Assembly (NCBI GenBank): GCA_907163375.1
Contig: CAJQUW010007889.1
Span: forward strand, 62,001-126,000
DNA from: Prostheceraeus crozeri
Taxonomy: Eukaryota > Platyhelminthes > Polycladida > Euryleptidae
Length of the DNA: 64,000 bases
Direction: 5' to 3'
The notes under the pieces are model-generated. The model searched no databases. It saw nothing but the letters and a program-made list of their open reading frames with translations, and was not told the DNA's origin. Below, piece by piece: positions 18,383-29,273 of the stretch. A program made the translations under genes and the position numbers. The stretch's first letter is position 1. Every line of letters starts with the position of its first letter.

Positions 18383-20525
18383 CGTAGACATTGCCATTGT
18401 TGATACTTCCACTTTTTTGAGGGATAATTTTTTATGTACTTCTAAGTCGTTCAGTATTAGCAACAGCACTTATTCGTTGCTGAATAATACTCGCAAGTTT
18501 ATTCCAACTCCTGTCGGCACCTGTTGCCATAAGAACATTTTAAGAGGAGTGGACGATTTCCTTAGGAAGTATCAGTGGCGTTTTGTAAATTTTAACTCTA
18601 CGTGTAATCATCGTTTCACTTTTTGTACGAACCGGTACCCTCCTGAGGATTTGATTCCTGCTTCGGTCCGTGATTCCTGTACCAATGTTCGTCGCCATGT
18701 AGTGTCGTTGCTTGGGCACTGTCGTAACTGCTTCCCAGTTGACAACCTGTCCAAGGAAGAGCGCGTAGAGCTTGACCGCCTGAGGTGTGATGACTCTGTA
18801 GTGGTTTCAACTATGGACAAGGGCAGCGGTTGGATCATTGTTCCCAATGAACATTACGAAGCCGAGGCCTTCAGGCAATTAAGTGATGAAACTTTCTACA
18901 TGCCTTTGGATCGGGTCATCGATCCACATGTACGTAAACGGCTTGTGACACTTTTGTCGACTCTTTTTAGTAGGAACTTTCTCACACGTCGTGAAGTGCT
19001 AGCTCTTGAGCCTTCTCTTCCTGTTAGGCCAAGAAAATTTTATTTGCTTCCCAAGGTTCATAAATCGTCATGGGTTTACTCTTGTATGCCTCCAGGCCGC
19101 CCTATTGTGTCTGACACGGCCAGTGTTTCCCGTACGTGTGCAACTCTACTTGAGTACTTTTTAGCTCCACTAGCACACTCTGTGAAAAGTTATGTTAGAG
19201 ACTCTTTACATGTGATAAGTGTTTTGAAGACATTACAGATTAGTGACAGCTGTTTTTTAGCTACTCTAGATGTGGCATCGCTGTATACCAACATCCCAAC
19301 GGAAGCCGGCATTTCTGCTGTAAGTCGTGCTTTCCTTAAGTTTCCGGACTCAAGGAGACCGGATTTGACACTGCTTACTATGCTTCGCATTATTCTCACG
19401 TCCAATAACTTTTCTTTTCGTGATGAGGGTTTTTTACAAGTACAGGGTACGGCAATGGGTTGTGCTTTTGGCCCTTCATATGCCAACATTTTCTTGTCAG
19501 AATGGGAAGATCATATTTTTAAGTTTGATCATAAGCCTATCGCCTGGATGAGGTACATAGACGATGTTTTTTTCATCTGGAACTCTGATGAGTCCACTTT
19601 GTTAACTTTTTGTACATATGTAAATAGTATTTATGACAGTATTAAGGTTGAACTTGCCTACAGTATTACTGAGATCAGATTTTTGGATCTCCTATTGTAT
19701 AAAGGCCATAATAGTATTCTGTATAAAATAGGTTTTAAACCAACCGACACTCATAGCATTTTGTCACCTACTTCATTTCACCCTCATAGTGTTTTTAAGT
19801 CTATCTTATTTGGTCAAATGTATCGTTGGTCTATGCGGAGTTCAAGTTATAAAGATTTTAAGGAGACGAAGTGTATCGTTCAACCGCGCTGGGAACAGCA
19901 AGGTTACACCCGCACCGCTATTCGCAAGGCTTTTCGCCAAGTTTTAAGTTTAACAGGTCAGTCGCCTGATGAATGGAGCACTGGGTTTTTCCCGTGCCCT
20001 TGTAAAATATGTAAATACAGTCTCCACACCTCCTCTGTACATAATCCTGTAAATAATAACTCTTTTTTAATTGTTCATAGGCTTACCTGTCAGACCCGCA
20101 ATGTTATTTATTTTATTACTTGTAGAAAGTGTAAAGTCGGCTACGTAGGACAGACCTCTTGTACATTGTCGAGGCGGATTTCTCAGCACCTTAGCAGTAT
20201 TAAGTGTTTGTCTTCATCCACCGTTGCTCAACATTTTTCTCGAACGTGTGACATTTCTGACTTTTCGTTCACTGCTTTGGAACACTGCCCTCATGACAAT
20301 AAGAGACTTCTACATGAGAATAAGTGGATCAATCGCCTTTGTACCCTTGCCCCTCAGGGCCTTAATTTAGAGCTTAACAGGCTTGATAAGATCCACTTAG
20401 TCCTTCCTTTTAGTGACTGTAGCAAACGTGTGGTGCAAGTGTGTCGGAAGGAACTAAACGTTGACATTTGTCCTTCCTTTCGTATGCATAAGAATCTCGA
20501 GAGGCTTCTTACTGCCAACCGTTAA
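18351..20525 (+). CDS. PLE-1 reverse transcriptase and GIY-YIG endonuclease (unit B)
   Basis: Intact second copy, open in the -1 frame from the ORF1 heptamer to TAA at 20525, with the same translation as unit A. Motif A (LDVASLYT), motif B (GTAMG), motif C (YIDD), the Cys-rich linker and the GIY-YIG endonuclease are complete. Two intact RT/EN copies side by side make this locus a plausible source of active PLE-1. Confidence 0.92.
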   Translation: MSSSASRRDSSVDIAIVDTSTFLRDNFLCTSKSFSISNSTYSLLNNTRKFIPTPVGTCCHKNILRGVDDFLRKYQWRFVNFNSTCNHRFTFCTNRYPPEDLIPASVRDSCTNVRRHVVSLLGHCRNCFPVDNLSKEERVELDRLRCDDSVVVSTMDKGSGWIIVPNEHYEAEAFRQLSDETFYMPLDRVIDPHVRKRLVTLLSTLFSRNFLTRREVLALEPSLPVRPRKFYLLPKVHKSSWVYSCMPPGRPIVSDTASVSRTCATLLEYFLAPLAHSVKSYVRDSLHVISVLKTLQISDSCFLATLDVASLYTNIPTEAGISAVSRAFLKFPDSRRPDLTLLTMLRIILTSNNFSFRDEGFLQVQGTAMGCAFGPSYANIFLSEWEDHIFKFDHKPIAWMRYIDDVFFIWNSDESTLLTFCTYVNSIYDSIKVELAYSITEIRFLDLLLYKGHNSILYKIGFKPTDTHSILSPTSFHPHSVFKSILFGQMYRWSMRSSSYKDFKETKCIVQPRWEQQGYTRTAIRKAFRQVLSLTGQSPDEWSTGFFPCPCKICKYSLHTSSVHNPVNNNSFLIVHRLTCQTRNVIYFITCRKCKVGYVGQTSCTLSRRISQHLSSIKCLSSSTVAQHFSRTCDISDFSFTALEHCPHDNKRLLHENKWINRLCTLAPQGLNLELNRLDKIHLVLPFSDCSKRVVQVCRKELNVDICPSFRMHKNLERLLTANR

Positions 20526-21044
20526 GTTTGTGTATGTGCACCTTCAATACTTTACTTTATTTTGTCTTTATTTAACTTAATAATCTTGTAGAGCACATAT
20601 CAATTTCAGTTTTATGTTGTGATAGCAGGCTTTATGCGTTTTAATTTTCCATGACAGTATTATTCATACTTGTATGCGTTTATTTTGCATGACAGTATTA
20701 TTCTTATTTACATGCGTTCACTTTGCATGTTGACTGTTTTTGCATGCTTTATGATTTACCTTTTCCCATGCAGTATTTGAGATCGCATTATATGTTTTTG
20801 CATGCTCTGCGTTCAATCTTTGAGTTGCATGTTTTGTGTTGCATGTTCTGAGGTGCATGCCTAGGTACGTCTGACTTCTATGTGACGACCTTTTCTCATC
20901 GATTACAGTGTTAAGTGGAATTGATAAAGCCAATAGAGCGAAACCGGTCTTCCACAAATCGCTGTTTTCCTTTGCCGATCCGTGGGGTGTGTGCGTCTAC
21001 ATTTGTCGGAGTTAGGATCACGGGGTCTTCTGATCTCTCACTCT

Positions 21045-21051
<7 letters not shown>
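20526..21051 (+). mobile_element. PLE-1 terminal fragment (3' UTR, third hammerhead, 3' end)
   Basis: It repeats the 3' UTR (TGCATG cluster 20686-20859) and 5' leader of the full units but stops at CTCTCCCTCCC (21041-21051), 26 nt short of the ORF1 ATG position, where (CT)n begins. This marks the true 3' end of the integrated PLE-1, about 100 nt past the hammerhead cleavage position. Confidence 0.85.
20915..20955 (+). ncRNA. Hammerhead-like ribozyme motif, PLE-1 copy 3
   Basis: Third copy of the GTGGAA...TTCCAC hammerhead-like fold, 4199 bp after the second. It lies within the terminal fragment. Confidence 0.55.

Positions 21052-21118
<67 letters not shown>
21052..21118. repeat. (CT)n at the PLE-1 3' junction
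   Basis: A pure CT tract of about 67 bp. The PLE-1 3' end (CTCCCTCCC) merges into it, and the right copy of the target-site duplication follows. Confidence 0.95.
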
Positions 21119-21121
<3 letters not shown>

Positions 21122-21164
21122 GTCGTGAATGGACGCATGCTGGTGATCGGATATCTTTATTTTT
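21105..21164. repeat. Right copy of the direct repeat flanking the PLE-1 array
   Basis: Exact repeat of 11553-11612. On the right it continues into ACAAAGTTTTTAG, which I read as the LINE-2 5' UTR, so the PLE-1 array sits at the extreme 5' edge of LINE-2. Confidence 0.85.
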
Positions 21165-21538
21165 ACAAAGTTTTTAGTATCTCGGCTAGGGTTTGAGTTC
21201 TGTTTGGACTATTTCTCTCGTTCAAGTTTCGGAGTGTTGGTCTCAATTTTTCAAAGTTCTCTGTGTTGGTGGATTCTAACCTACTGGTGGGGTTTCTTAC
21301 TTAGTCGTTCCGTTTGTTTTACAATTGACTTTCATTGGAATTTGCCCCTGGTTCATCAAGGATATCTACGGTTAGCAAAATTTTGCAGTTTCTATTGACA
21401 ATTCTGGCCTGATTTGACGGATCTCTAGGTTTTGCATATTTTTCAAATATCTCTCGGACAGTAATAGAAAATTTCTGTGTAGGATTATTCTATTCTTGCT
21501 TGGTGTATTGTTTGCCATAGATTCCTTACCTAAGAATC

Positions 21539-22754
21539 ATGATCAATCCCCAATCACAGACTTCATTGATATCGGCCTCCTCCACAGTTGTTAGCCCGGA
21601 TAGATATCTAGACCGCGATCATGGAGCAACTATGACATCGATGTCAGATGGAGGCAGCAATAAAGAAGAATTTACAAGTGCATCGTCTGTCTGTATGACT
21701 GAAATCACGAAGTCACTGGACTCTATCCTAAGTATAACACATGCGATTTTCTCAAGGAAAAGGCAAACATCTAGTGCTCAATTCCAAGAGATTCAGACTC
21801 ACGTTAATCAAGTCAAGAATGTTATAATCAATTTGTTGTTGCCAGTAGTACAATCAACTCACCAAAAACTGTCTGTCAAAGCACCATGTGTAAACCCCAT
21901 GAACAGCACATTCGACTTGCCTCAGCAATCTCTATTGCCCAACAAAGTGCAAAAGGAATTGACATTTGCTCAAGTCGCCAGTAGAAAACCGCAATCTACC
22001 TCTATTGTTCTAAGTAATGTTGACCAGACTAAGACTAGAGCCGCCATAGAAAATGATATTAGCAAAGCTCTGCATGAAAAGGAAATCAATGCAACATTAC
22101 TGCGATGCTTTAAAACTGCAGATGGCAAAGTAGAAGCCAAATTTCATGCAAGTGATAATGTACAAGAAATAGCAAATACAGTACATGAAACCTTGGGCTA
22201 CGAAACACGTAGCAGACCATTGTTGCATCCAAAAATGACAATTTCGCACATACCGAAGCACATCGAACGTTCCGAGCTACTCGAGGAAATCTGGTCCTCA
22301 AATCCTTGGCTTTGCAATGCAAATGATGATGGCATAGACGTGCTTTTTATGTATAACCAATAAAAACTATAACAGTGCAGTATGCAAAGTTAGTCCATCA
22401 ATTCGAACGACCATTTTAGAACACAAAGGCTCTATTCGTATCGGAGCAAAAGCTTGTCCAGTCAAAGACCGTCTTCATGTTCTCCAATGTTCAAATTGCT
22501 CAAAATATGGCCATTCCGCAAAATATTGCAAATCTGATGCATCCATATGTAGCTTTTGCTTAGAATCACATGCAGCTTGGTCATGTCCACACAAAGAATC
22601 TCCAATGATGTTTAAATGCAGCCAGTGTCAGTCAATCAAAGGATTAAGCAGCAACCACAGAGCAAATGACCTAATATGTCCAGTATACCAATCACAATTA
22701 AAACGCTTAATCAAGATCACTAATTGGGGAAATGATCTACCACCGGAAATATGA
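21539..22754 (+). pseudogene. LINE-2 ORF1 (gag-like, three zinc knuckles), one frame break
   Basis: The N-terminal 275 codons (21539-22363) start at an ATG and are Ser/Thr-rich, then contain an RRM-like/PRE_C2HC-like segment (about 21960-22340, e.g. KMTISHIPKHIERSELLEEI). The zinc knuckles lie in the next frame: CSNCSKYGHSAKYC (CX2CX4HX4C, about 22493), CSFCLESHAAWSC (CX2CX3HX4C) and a CX2C...H...C third. The frame change between them near 22340-22360 is most likely a one-base indel. The knuckle frame ends at TGA (22752-22754), followed by CTA, and ORF2 continues in that same frame. Proteins of this type bind element RNA. Confidence 0.8.
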
Positions 22755-22757
22755 CTA
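22752..22757 (+). promoter_or_regulatory. Putative UGA readthrough site between LINE-2 ORF1 and ORF2
   Basis: TGA CTA separates the ORF1 zinc-knuckle frame from an ORF2 frame in the same phase, with no further stop until 25034. The first ATG in ORF2 (23292) is about 180 codons downstream, inside the endonuclease. UGA-CUA is the best-known metazoan stop-codon readthrough context. Use here is inferred. Confidence 0.5.
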
Positions 22758-25495
22758 CCACCGCATCACAGTGCAAGACAGGTTTCCGATTCAATTCATT
22801 CTGACATAGATCAAGGGTCTCAGCTATCCGTTGATTTTTCACCAACACCGACAGTGCCTATAGATTTGCTACCAACAATAAGTGTCTTTAATGTTTTTTC
22901 TCTAAAAAAGCTGGAAAGTACAAATAAAAAAGCAAGTGCTCTCTTGGCAGAGGACATTCAGAAACTAAACATTGATATCTTCATAATAACTGAAACGTAT
23001 CTCAGGAAAAATATTCCAGAATCTTATATTGCCATCAAAGACTTCTCTATTTTCCGCCGAGATCGGATTATTTGTCCATGTAAACGTCCTGACTGCAATA
23101 AATCTCATAAAGGGGGTGGTGTGCTAATCCATACACGCCAGTTCCTCAACTGTGAAGTAGTGAGTATCAGTGACAATGCCGAAGCCTTATGGATAAAATT
23201 CCAAAATGTCAACAGCAATGTGTACATAAGTGCCGGATATCATCCTCCGAACAGTAATGGTAATCATTTGAAGCAATATTTCATCTCAGTAATGGAAGAA
23301 ATACAAAAACAAGAGCCTCATGCAACGATCATAATTGGTGGGGACTTCAATCATTTGGATCTCTCAGAATTACCTATGTTTGGTCTCACAACCTTGAAAA
23401 TTCCGCCTACTCGCATGAACGCTGTGCTTGATTTGGTCATGACTACTCGCCCGGATTTGGTCCTCTCCACCAGCTGTTTCACGCCCTCAATTAAGTCGGA
23501 CCACATGGCAATACTGATGAAACCGAAAGCCAAAATGCCCGCCACTAGACGGAAAGTATGCTTCAGAGACTTTTCTTTCAAGCAAAAGCACGCATTTAAT
23601 GCCCTTATTTCTGAGACTGATTTTAGTCAAATTTTTAAAATGGATGATCTCAATGACTCGATAGAAGAGCTCGAATCAATCTTGCAGAGATTATCACATG
23701 CCGCATTCCCTTTGCGTCAAGTGACAGTCAGTAATCGTGACCTACCCTGGTTTGCACCTTTCACAAAATGGCTTATAAAAAAGAAGCGGTTGGCATCTCG
23801 CAGAGGTGATATTCAGCAAGTGGAAAATATATCAGACAAAATATTACAGAAGAAATTAGAATATCTGGAGACTTCCAATTCAAAACAATGGTGGAAAGCT
23901 GTTGATTTCTCAACAAATAGGAAATATTCATCAAATCAGATAATGATTGATAAGTTCGATTGTGAGACTCTAAATATGGATCTAGCTAAGCGCTGTACAA
24001 GAGATTCGACTGAGGAACCAAAGAAGAATGACAACATTTCAGACTCTGCTAACTCATTGACGTTTCTCAATACTGCCTCAAGTAATCGTCTCTGCTATTT
24101 GCTCAATATACACGATGTAATAAATACTATGAAACGTTGCAAAAATACTTCAAGTGGTCCATCAGACATACCATACTTTGTATTTAAGGAATATTGGGAT
24201 ATCTTATCACCGCTGTATCTTCATGCCTGGAGCCTTTCGCTTAAAGCCGGTAAATTCCCCCGAATCTACAAGTACGCTAATATCACCGCCATTCCAAAAG
24301 TACCTAATACAAAGTGTGTTGAAGATATTCGGGGAATTTCGGTGACTTCTGTATCGAGCCGACTATTCGAAAGATGTGTTCATCGCAAATTGATTTTGCC
24401 AAACATTGCTGCAACTGGAGACCCGCTACAATTTGCTTACAAGCCGAAGCTGTCAACAATCGACTGTCTTCTTGCTATTCAATATTATGTTTTAGAATAT
24501 CTCGATAAACCAGACATAAGTGGTGTTCACGTCATTACAATCGATTTTTCAAAGGCTTTTGATAGGGTAAGACAGGAACTGGTATTCGATAAATTTCCTT
24601 CTTTCATCGAAAGTGAAACTATTCGAAATTGGCTTTTTGACTTCAACACAAACAGGTTTCAGCGCTTGCATTGGAATAATAAGTTCTATTCATTTCAGCC
24701 AATCAATTTAGGCTGTTCTCAAGGAACGGTTGGTGGCCCTAACATATTCTCCATCATGACAGACGATCTTCGTGCCAAGCATGATATTGCTAAAATCATA
24801 AAATATTCGGATGATAGTACCATAATTGTGCCATGCTACAAAAATCCAGATAATCAACAACAAAGCCATCTACAGAGTGAATTCAACAACATACTAAATT
24901 GGTCAGAAATCAACTTCTTCAAGATAAATATGGCAAAAAGCAAGCAAATGCGATTTTCATTGAATTATTTGAATGACTGCCAATGCAATGATGTGTCTCT
25001 AGCTAATACTAATAGCATGAATATTCTTGGATAAAATTCCAAGCAAATTGCAATTTTACTAATCATGTGCATGAGTTAATAGGACGCTTAAAATCATCTC
25101 TGTATGTCTTGAAGGATCTCCGCTTACAAAACGTGACCCAAAAGCATATCAATCGGATGTTTGATTCTATTATTCTGTCCAGAATCCGATATGGAATTTC
25201 TGTATATGGAAGTGATGATGGAGCCATCACTCGAGTTGATAAATTTTTAGACAGCTGTTTCCGCCACCATTTTACAACTTGTCAGTATTCTGCGAGAAAC
25301 CTTCTAGCAGGAGAAGATACAAGAATTGGAAAATCCATAATGAAGAATACCATTCATCCTCTACATGCTGTCCTAGACCAAAATAGAAAAAAGTATCAAA
25401 CACGTCATAACTACAAATTTTCGAGACCAATTAAAAATACTATAAAATTTCAAAGATCCTTTTGTAATCGTGTTTTGTGTCTTCCGATAACTTAA
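22755..25495 (+). pseudogene. LINE-2 ORF2: APE endonuclease and reverse transcriptase
   Basis: The endonuclease has ISVFNVFSLKK (about 22881), IIITET-like IFIITETYL (about 22977), KGGGVLIH (about 23110), IIGGDFNHLD (about 23330) and SDHMAIL (about 23500), so its catalytic motifs look complete. RT motifs are ITAIPKVPN (about 24282), FAYKPKLSTIDC, TIDFSKAFDRV (motif A, about 24537), LGCSQGTVGGPNIF (motif B, about 24708) and IKYSDDSTII (motif C, about 24796), with Ser in place of the usual Ala of YADD. One base is missing in a G run near 25030 compared with the array copies, so the last 154 codons are in another frame. The stop is at 25493-25495. No ATG precedes the endonuclease. Confidence 0.87.
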
Positions 25496-25576
25496 ACATA
25501 TCTTTGTAACAAGCATGAAAATCCTGTATTTGGTTTTTCAATATAAATTTTCATAGTTCATAGTTCATAGTTCATA

Positions 25577-25579
<3 letters not shown>

Positions 25580-25631
<52 letters not shown>
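25580..25631. repeat. (TC)n between LINE-2 and the first array unit
   Basis: A 52-bp TC tract. Similar tracts of about 18 to 79 bp separate all the following units and are cited in the unit entries. Confidence 0.95.
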
Positions 25632-25635
<4 letters not shown>

Positions 25636-27407
25636 TCGCAGAGGTGACATTCAGCAAGTGGAAAATATATCAGACAAAATATTACAGAAGAAATTAGAAT
25701 ATCTGGAGACTTCCAATTCAAAACAATGGTGGAAAGCTGTTGATTTCTCAACAAATAGGAAATATTCATCAAATCAGATAATGATTGATAAGTTCGATTG
25801 TGAGACTCTAAATATGGATCTAGCTAAGCGCTGCACAAGAGATTCGACTGAGGAACCAAAGAAGAATGACAATATTTCAGACTCTGCTACCTCATTGACG
25901 TTTCTCAATACTGCCTCAAGTAATCGTCTCTGTTATTTGCTCAATATACACGATGTAATAAATACTATGAAACGTTGCAAAAATACTTCAAGTGGTCCAT
26001 CAGACATACCATACTTTGTATTTAAGGAATATTGGGATATCTTATCACCGCTGTATCTTCATGCCTGGAACCTTTCGCTTAAAGCCGGTAAATTCCCCGA
26101 ATCTACAAGTACGCTAATATCACCGCCATTCCAAAAGTACCTAATACAAAGTGTGTTGAAGATATTCGGGGAATTTCAGTGACTTCTGTATCGAGCCGAC
26201 TATTCGAAAGATGTGTTCATCGCAAATTGATTTTGCCAAACATTGCTGCAATTGGAGACCCGCTACAATTTGCTTACAAGCCGAAGCTGTCAACAATCGA
26301 CTGTCTTCTTGCTATTCAATATTATGTTTTAGAATATCTCGATAAACCAGACGTAAGTGGGTGTTTCACGTCATTACAATCGATTTTTCAAAGGCTTTTG
26401 ATAGGGTAAGACAGGAACTGGTATTCGATAAATTTCCTTCTTTCATCGAAAGTGAAACTATTCGAAATTGGCTTTTTGACTTCAACACAAACAGGTTTCA
26501 GCGCTTGCATTGGAATAATAAGTTCTATTCATTTCAGCCAATCAATTTAGGCTGTTCTCAAGGAACGGTTGGTGGGCCTAACATATTCTCCATCATGACA
26601 GACGATCTTCGTGCCAAGCATGATATTGCTAAAATCATAAAATATTCGGATGATAGTACCATAATTGTGCCATGCTACAAAAATCCAGATAATCAACAAC
26701 AAAGCCATCTACAGAGTGAATTCAACAACATACTAAATTGGTCAGAAATCAACTTCTTCAAGATAAATATGGCAAAAAGCAAGCAAATGCGATTTTCATT
26801 GAATTATTTGAATGACTGCCAATGCAATGATGTGTCTCTAGCTAATACTAATAGCATGAATATTCTTGGGATAAAATTCCAAGCAAATTGCAATTTTACT
26901 AATCATGTGCATGAGTTAATAGGACGCTTAAAATCATCTCTGTATGTCTTGAAGGATCTCCGCTTACAAAACGTGACCCAAAAGCATATCAATCGGATGT
27001 TTGATTCTATTATTCTGTCCAGAATCCGATATGGAATTTCTGTATATGGAAGTGATGATGGAGCCATCACTCGAGTTGATAAATTTTTTAGACAGCTGTT
27101 TCCGCCACCATTTTACAACTTGTCAGTATTCTGCGAGAAAACCTTCTAGCAGGAGAAGATACAAGAATTGGAAAATCCATAATGAAGAATACCATTCATC
27201 CTCTACATGCTGTCCTAGACCAAAATAGAAAAAAGTATCAAACACGTCATAACTACAAATTTTCGAGACCAATTAAAAATACTATAAAATTTCAAAGATC
27301 CTTTTGTAATCGTGTTTTGTGTCTTCCGATAACTTAAACATATCTTTGTAACAAGCATGAAAATCCTGTATTTGGTTTTTCAATATAAATTTTCATAGTT
27401 CATAGTT
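25632..27407 (+). repeat. LINE-2 array unit 1
   Basis: RT fragment with four single-base frame changes (near 26094, 26358, 27086 and 27139). The one-C deletion near 26094 is shared with unit 13. Motif A type FDRVRQ. Followed by only about 18 bp of (TC)n. Confidence 0.9.
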
Positions 27408-27425
27408 CTCTCTCTCTCTCTCTCC

Positions 27426-29199
27426 CATCTCGCAGAGGTGACATTCAGCAAGTGGAAAATATATCAGACAAAATATTACAGAAGAAATTAGAATATCTGG
27501 AGACTTCCAATTCAAAACAATGGTGGAAAGCTGTTGATTTCTCAACAAATAGGAAATATTCATCAAATCAGATAATGATTGATAAGTTCGATTGTGAGAC
27601 TCTAAAATATGGATCTAGCTAAGCGCTGCACAAGAGATTCGACTGAGGAACCAAAAGAAGAATGACAATATTTCAGACTCTGCTACCTCATTGACGTTTC
27701 TCAATTACTGCCTCAAGTAATCGTCTCTGTTATTTGCTCAATATACACGATGTAATAAATACTATGAAACGTTGCAAAAATACTTCAAGTGGTTCCATCA
27801 GACATACCATACTTTGTATTTAAGGAATATTGGGATATCTTATCACCGCTGTATCTTCATGCCTGGAACCTTTCGCTTAAAGCCGGTAAATTCCCCCGAA
27901 TCTACAAGTACGCTAATATCACCGCATTCCAAAAGTACGCTAATACAAAGTGTGTTGAAGATATTCGGGGAATTTCAGTGACTTCTGTATCGAGCCGACT
28001 ATTCGAAAGATGTGTTCATCGCAAATTGATTTTGCCAAACATTGCTGCAATTGGAGACCGCTACAATTTGCTTACAAGCCGAAGCTGTCAACAATCGACT
28101 GTCTTCTTGCTATTCAATATTATGTTTTAGAATATCTCGATAAACCAGACATAAGTGGTGTTCACGTCATTACAATCGATTTTTCAAAGGCTTTTGATAG
28201 GGTAAGACAGGAACTGGTATTCGATAAATTTCCTTCTTTCATCGAAAGTGAAACTATTCGAAATTGGCTTTTTGACTTCAACACAAACAGGTTTCAAGCG
28301 CTTGCATTGGAATAATAAGTTCTATTCATTTCAGCCAATCAATTTAGGCTGTTCTCAAGGAACGGTTGGTGGGCCTAACATATTCTCCATCATGACAGAC
28401 GATCTTCGTGCCAAGCATGATATTGCTAAAATCATAAAATATTCGGATGATAGTACCATAATTGTGCCATGCTACAAAAATCCAGATAATCAACAACAAA
28501 GCCATCTACAGAGTGAATTCAACAACATACTAAATTGGTCAGAAATCAACTTCTTCAAGATAAATATGGCAAAAAGCAAGCAAATGCGATTTTCATTGAA
28601 TTATTTGAATGACTGCCAATGCAATGATGTGTCTCTAGCTAATACTAATAGCATGAATATTCTTGGGATAAAATTCCAAGCAAATTGCAATTTTACTAAT
28701 CATGTGCATGAGTTAATAGGACGCTTAAAATCATCTCTGTATGTCTTGAAGGATCTCCGCTTACAAAACGTGACCCAAAAGCATATCAATCGGATGTTTG
28801 ATTCTATTATTCTGTCCAGAATCCGATATGGAATTTCTGTATATGGAAGTGATGATGGAGCCATCACTCGAGTTGATAAATTTTTAGACAGCTGTTTCCG
28901 CCACCATTTTACAACTTGTCAGTATTCTGCGAGAAACCTTCTAGCAGGAGAAGATACAAGAATTGGAAAATCCATAATGAAGAATACCATTCATCCTCTA
29001 CATGCTGTCCTAGACCAAATAGAAAAAAGTATCAAACACGTCATAACTACAAATTTTCGAGACCAATTAAAAATACTATAAAATTTCAAAGATCCTTTTG
29101 TAATCGTGTTTTGTGTCTTCCGATAACTTAAACATATCTTTGTAACAAGCATGAAAATACTGTATTTGTTTTTTCAATATAAATTTTCATAGTTTCATA

Positions 29200-29202
<3 letters not shown>
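27426..29202 (+). repeat. LINE-2 array unit 2
   Basis: Many single-base indels (at least six), mostly in homopolymers, so no long frame survives before 28248. The 3' RT half (28248-29081) is open. Begins after CCC like units 11-17. Followed by about 67 bp of (TC)n. Confidence 0.9.

Positions 29203-29269
<67 letters not shown>

Positions 29270-29273
<4 letters not shown>

Larger units (their letters stand above)
11613..21051 (+). mobile_element. PLE-1: tandem Penelope-like element array (about 2.25 units)
   Basis: The array comprises a 5' partial copy (EN and 3' UTR, from 11613), two complete units and a terminal fragment ending in CTCTCCCTCCC at 21051. Equivalent positions are exactly 4199 bp apart (for example 12517, 16716 and 20915). 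The two full units differ at only a couple of bases that I could spot (such as 15446 against 19645), and all their ORFs are open, so the insertion looks recent and whole. Head-to-tail, partly tandem copies with pseudo-LTRs are typical of PLEs. Confidence 0.92.
21119..25579 (+). mobile_element. LINE-2: near full-length LINE with zinc-knuckle ORF1
   Basis: A 5' UTR of about 420 nt (21119-21538, no ORF of note) is followed by ORF1 with three zinc knuckles, an ORF2 with APE endonuclease and RT, and a 3' UTR of about 60 nt. The tail is four TCATAGT heptamers ending in TTC, against (TC)n at 25580. (CT)n lies on both sides. The ORF1 layout is Jockey/I-like; the YSDD form of motif C is unusual. It is the only copy of this family in the window with an ORF1 and endonuclease. 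Confidence 0.85.

Noticed and set aside
11613-21051. LTR retrotransposon, because the PLE-1 array has long direct terminal repeats
   Set aside because: The repeats come from the tandem unit structure. RT motifs and the GIY-YIG nuclease are Penelope-type; there is no integrase, protease or capsid.
11613-21051. Telomere-associated PLE (Athena/Coprina type)
   Set aside because: These PLEs carry a GIY-YIG endonuclease and there are no telomeric repeats at the junctions, whereas the telomere-associated PLE groups lack the endonuclease.
22337-22363. Programmed +1 frameshift inside LINE-2 ORF1 between the RRM-like part and the zinc knuckles
   Set aside because: No recognised +1 signal is present and the overlap is short; a one-base indel or sequence error is simpler, especially since the same element has a lost G near 25030.
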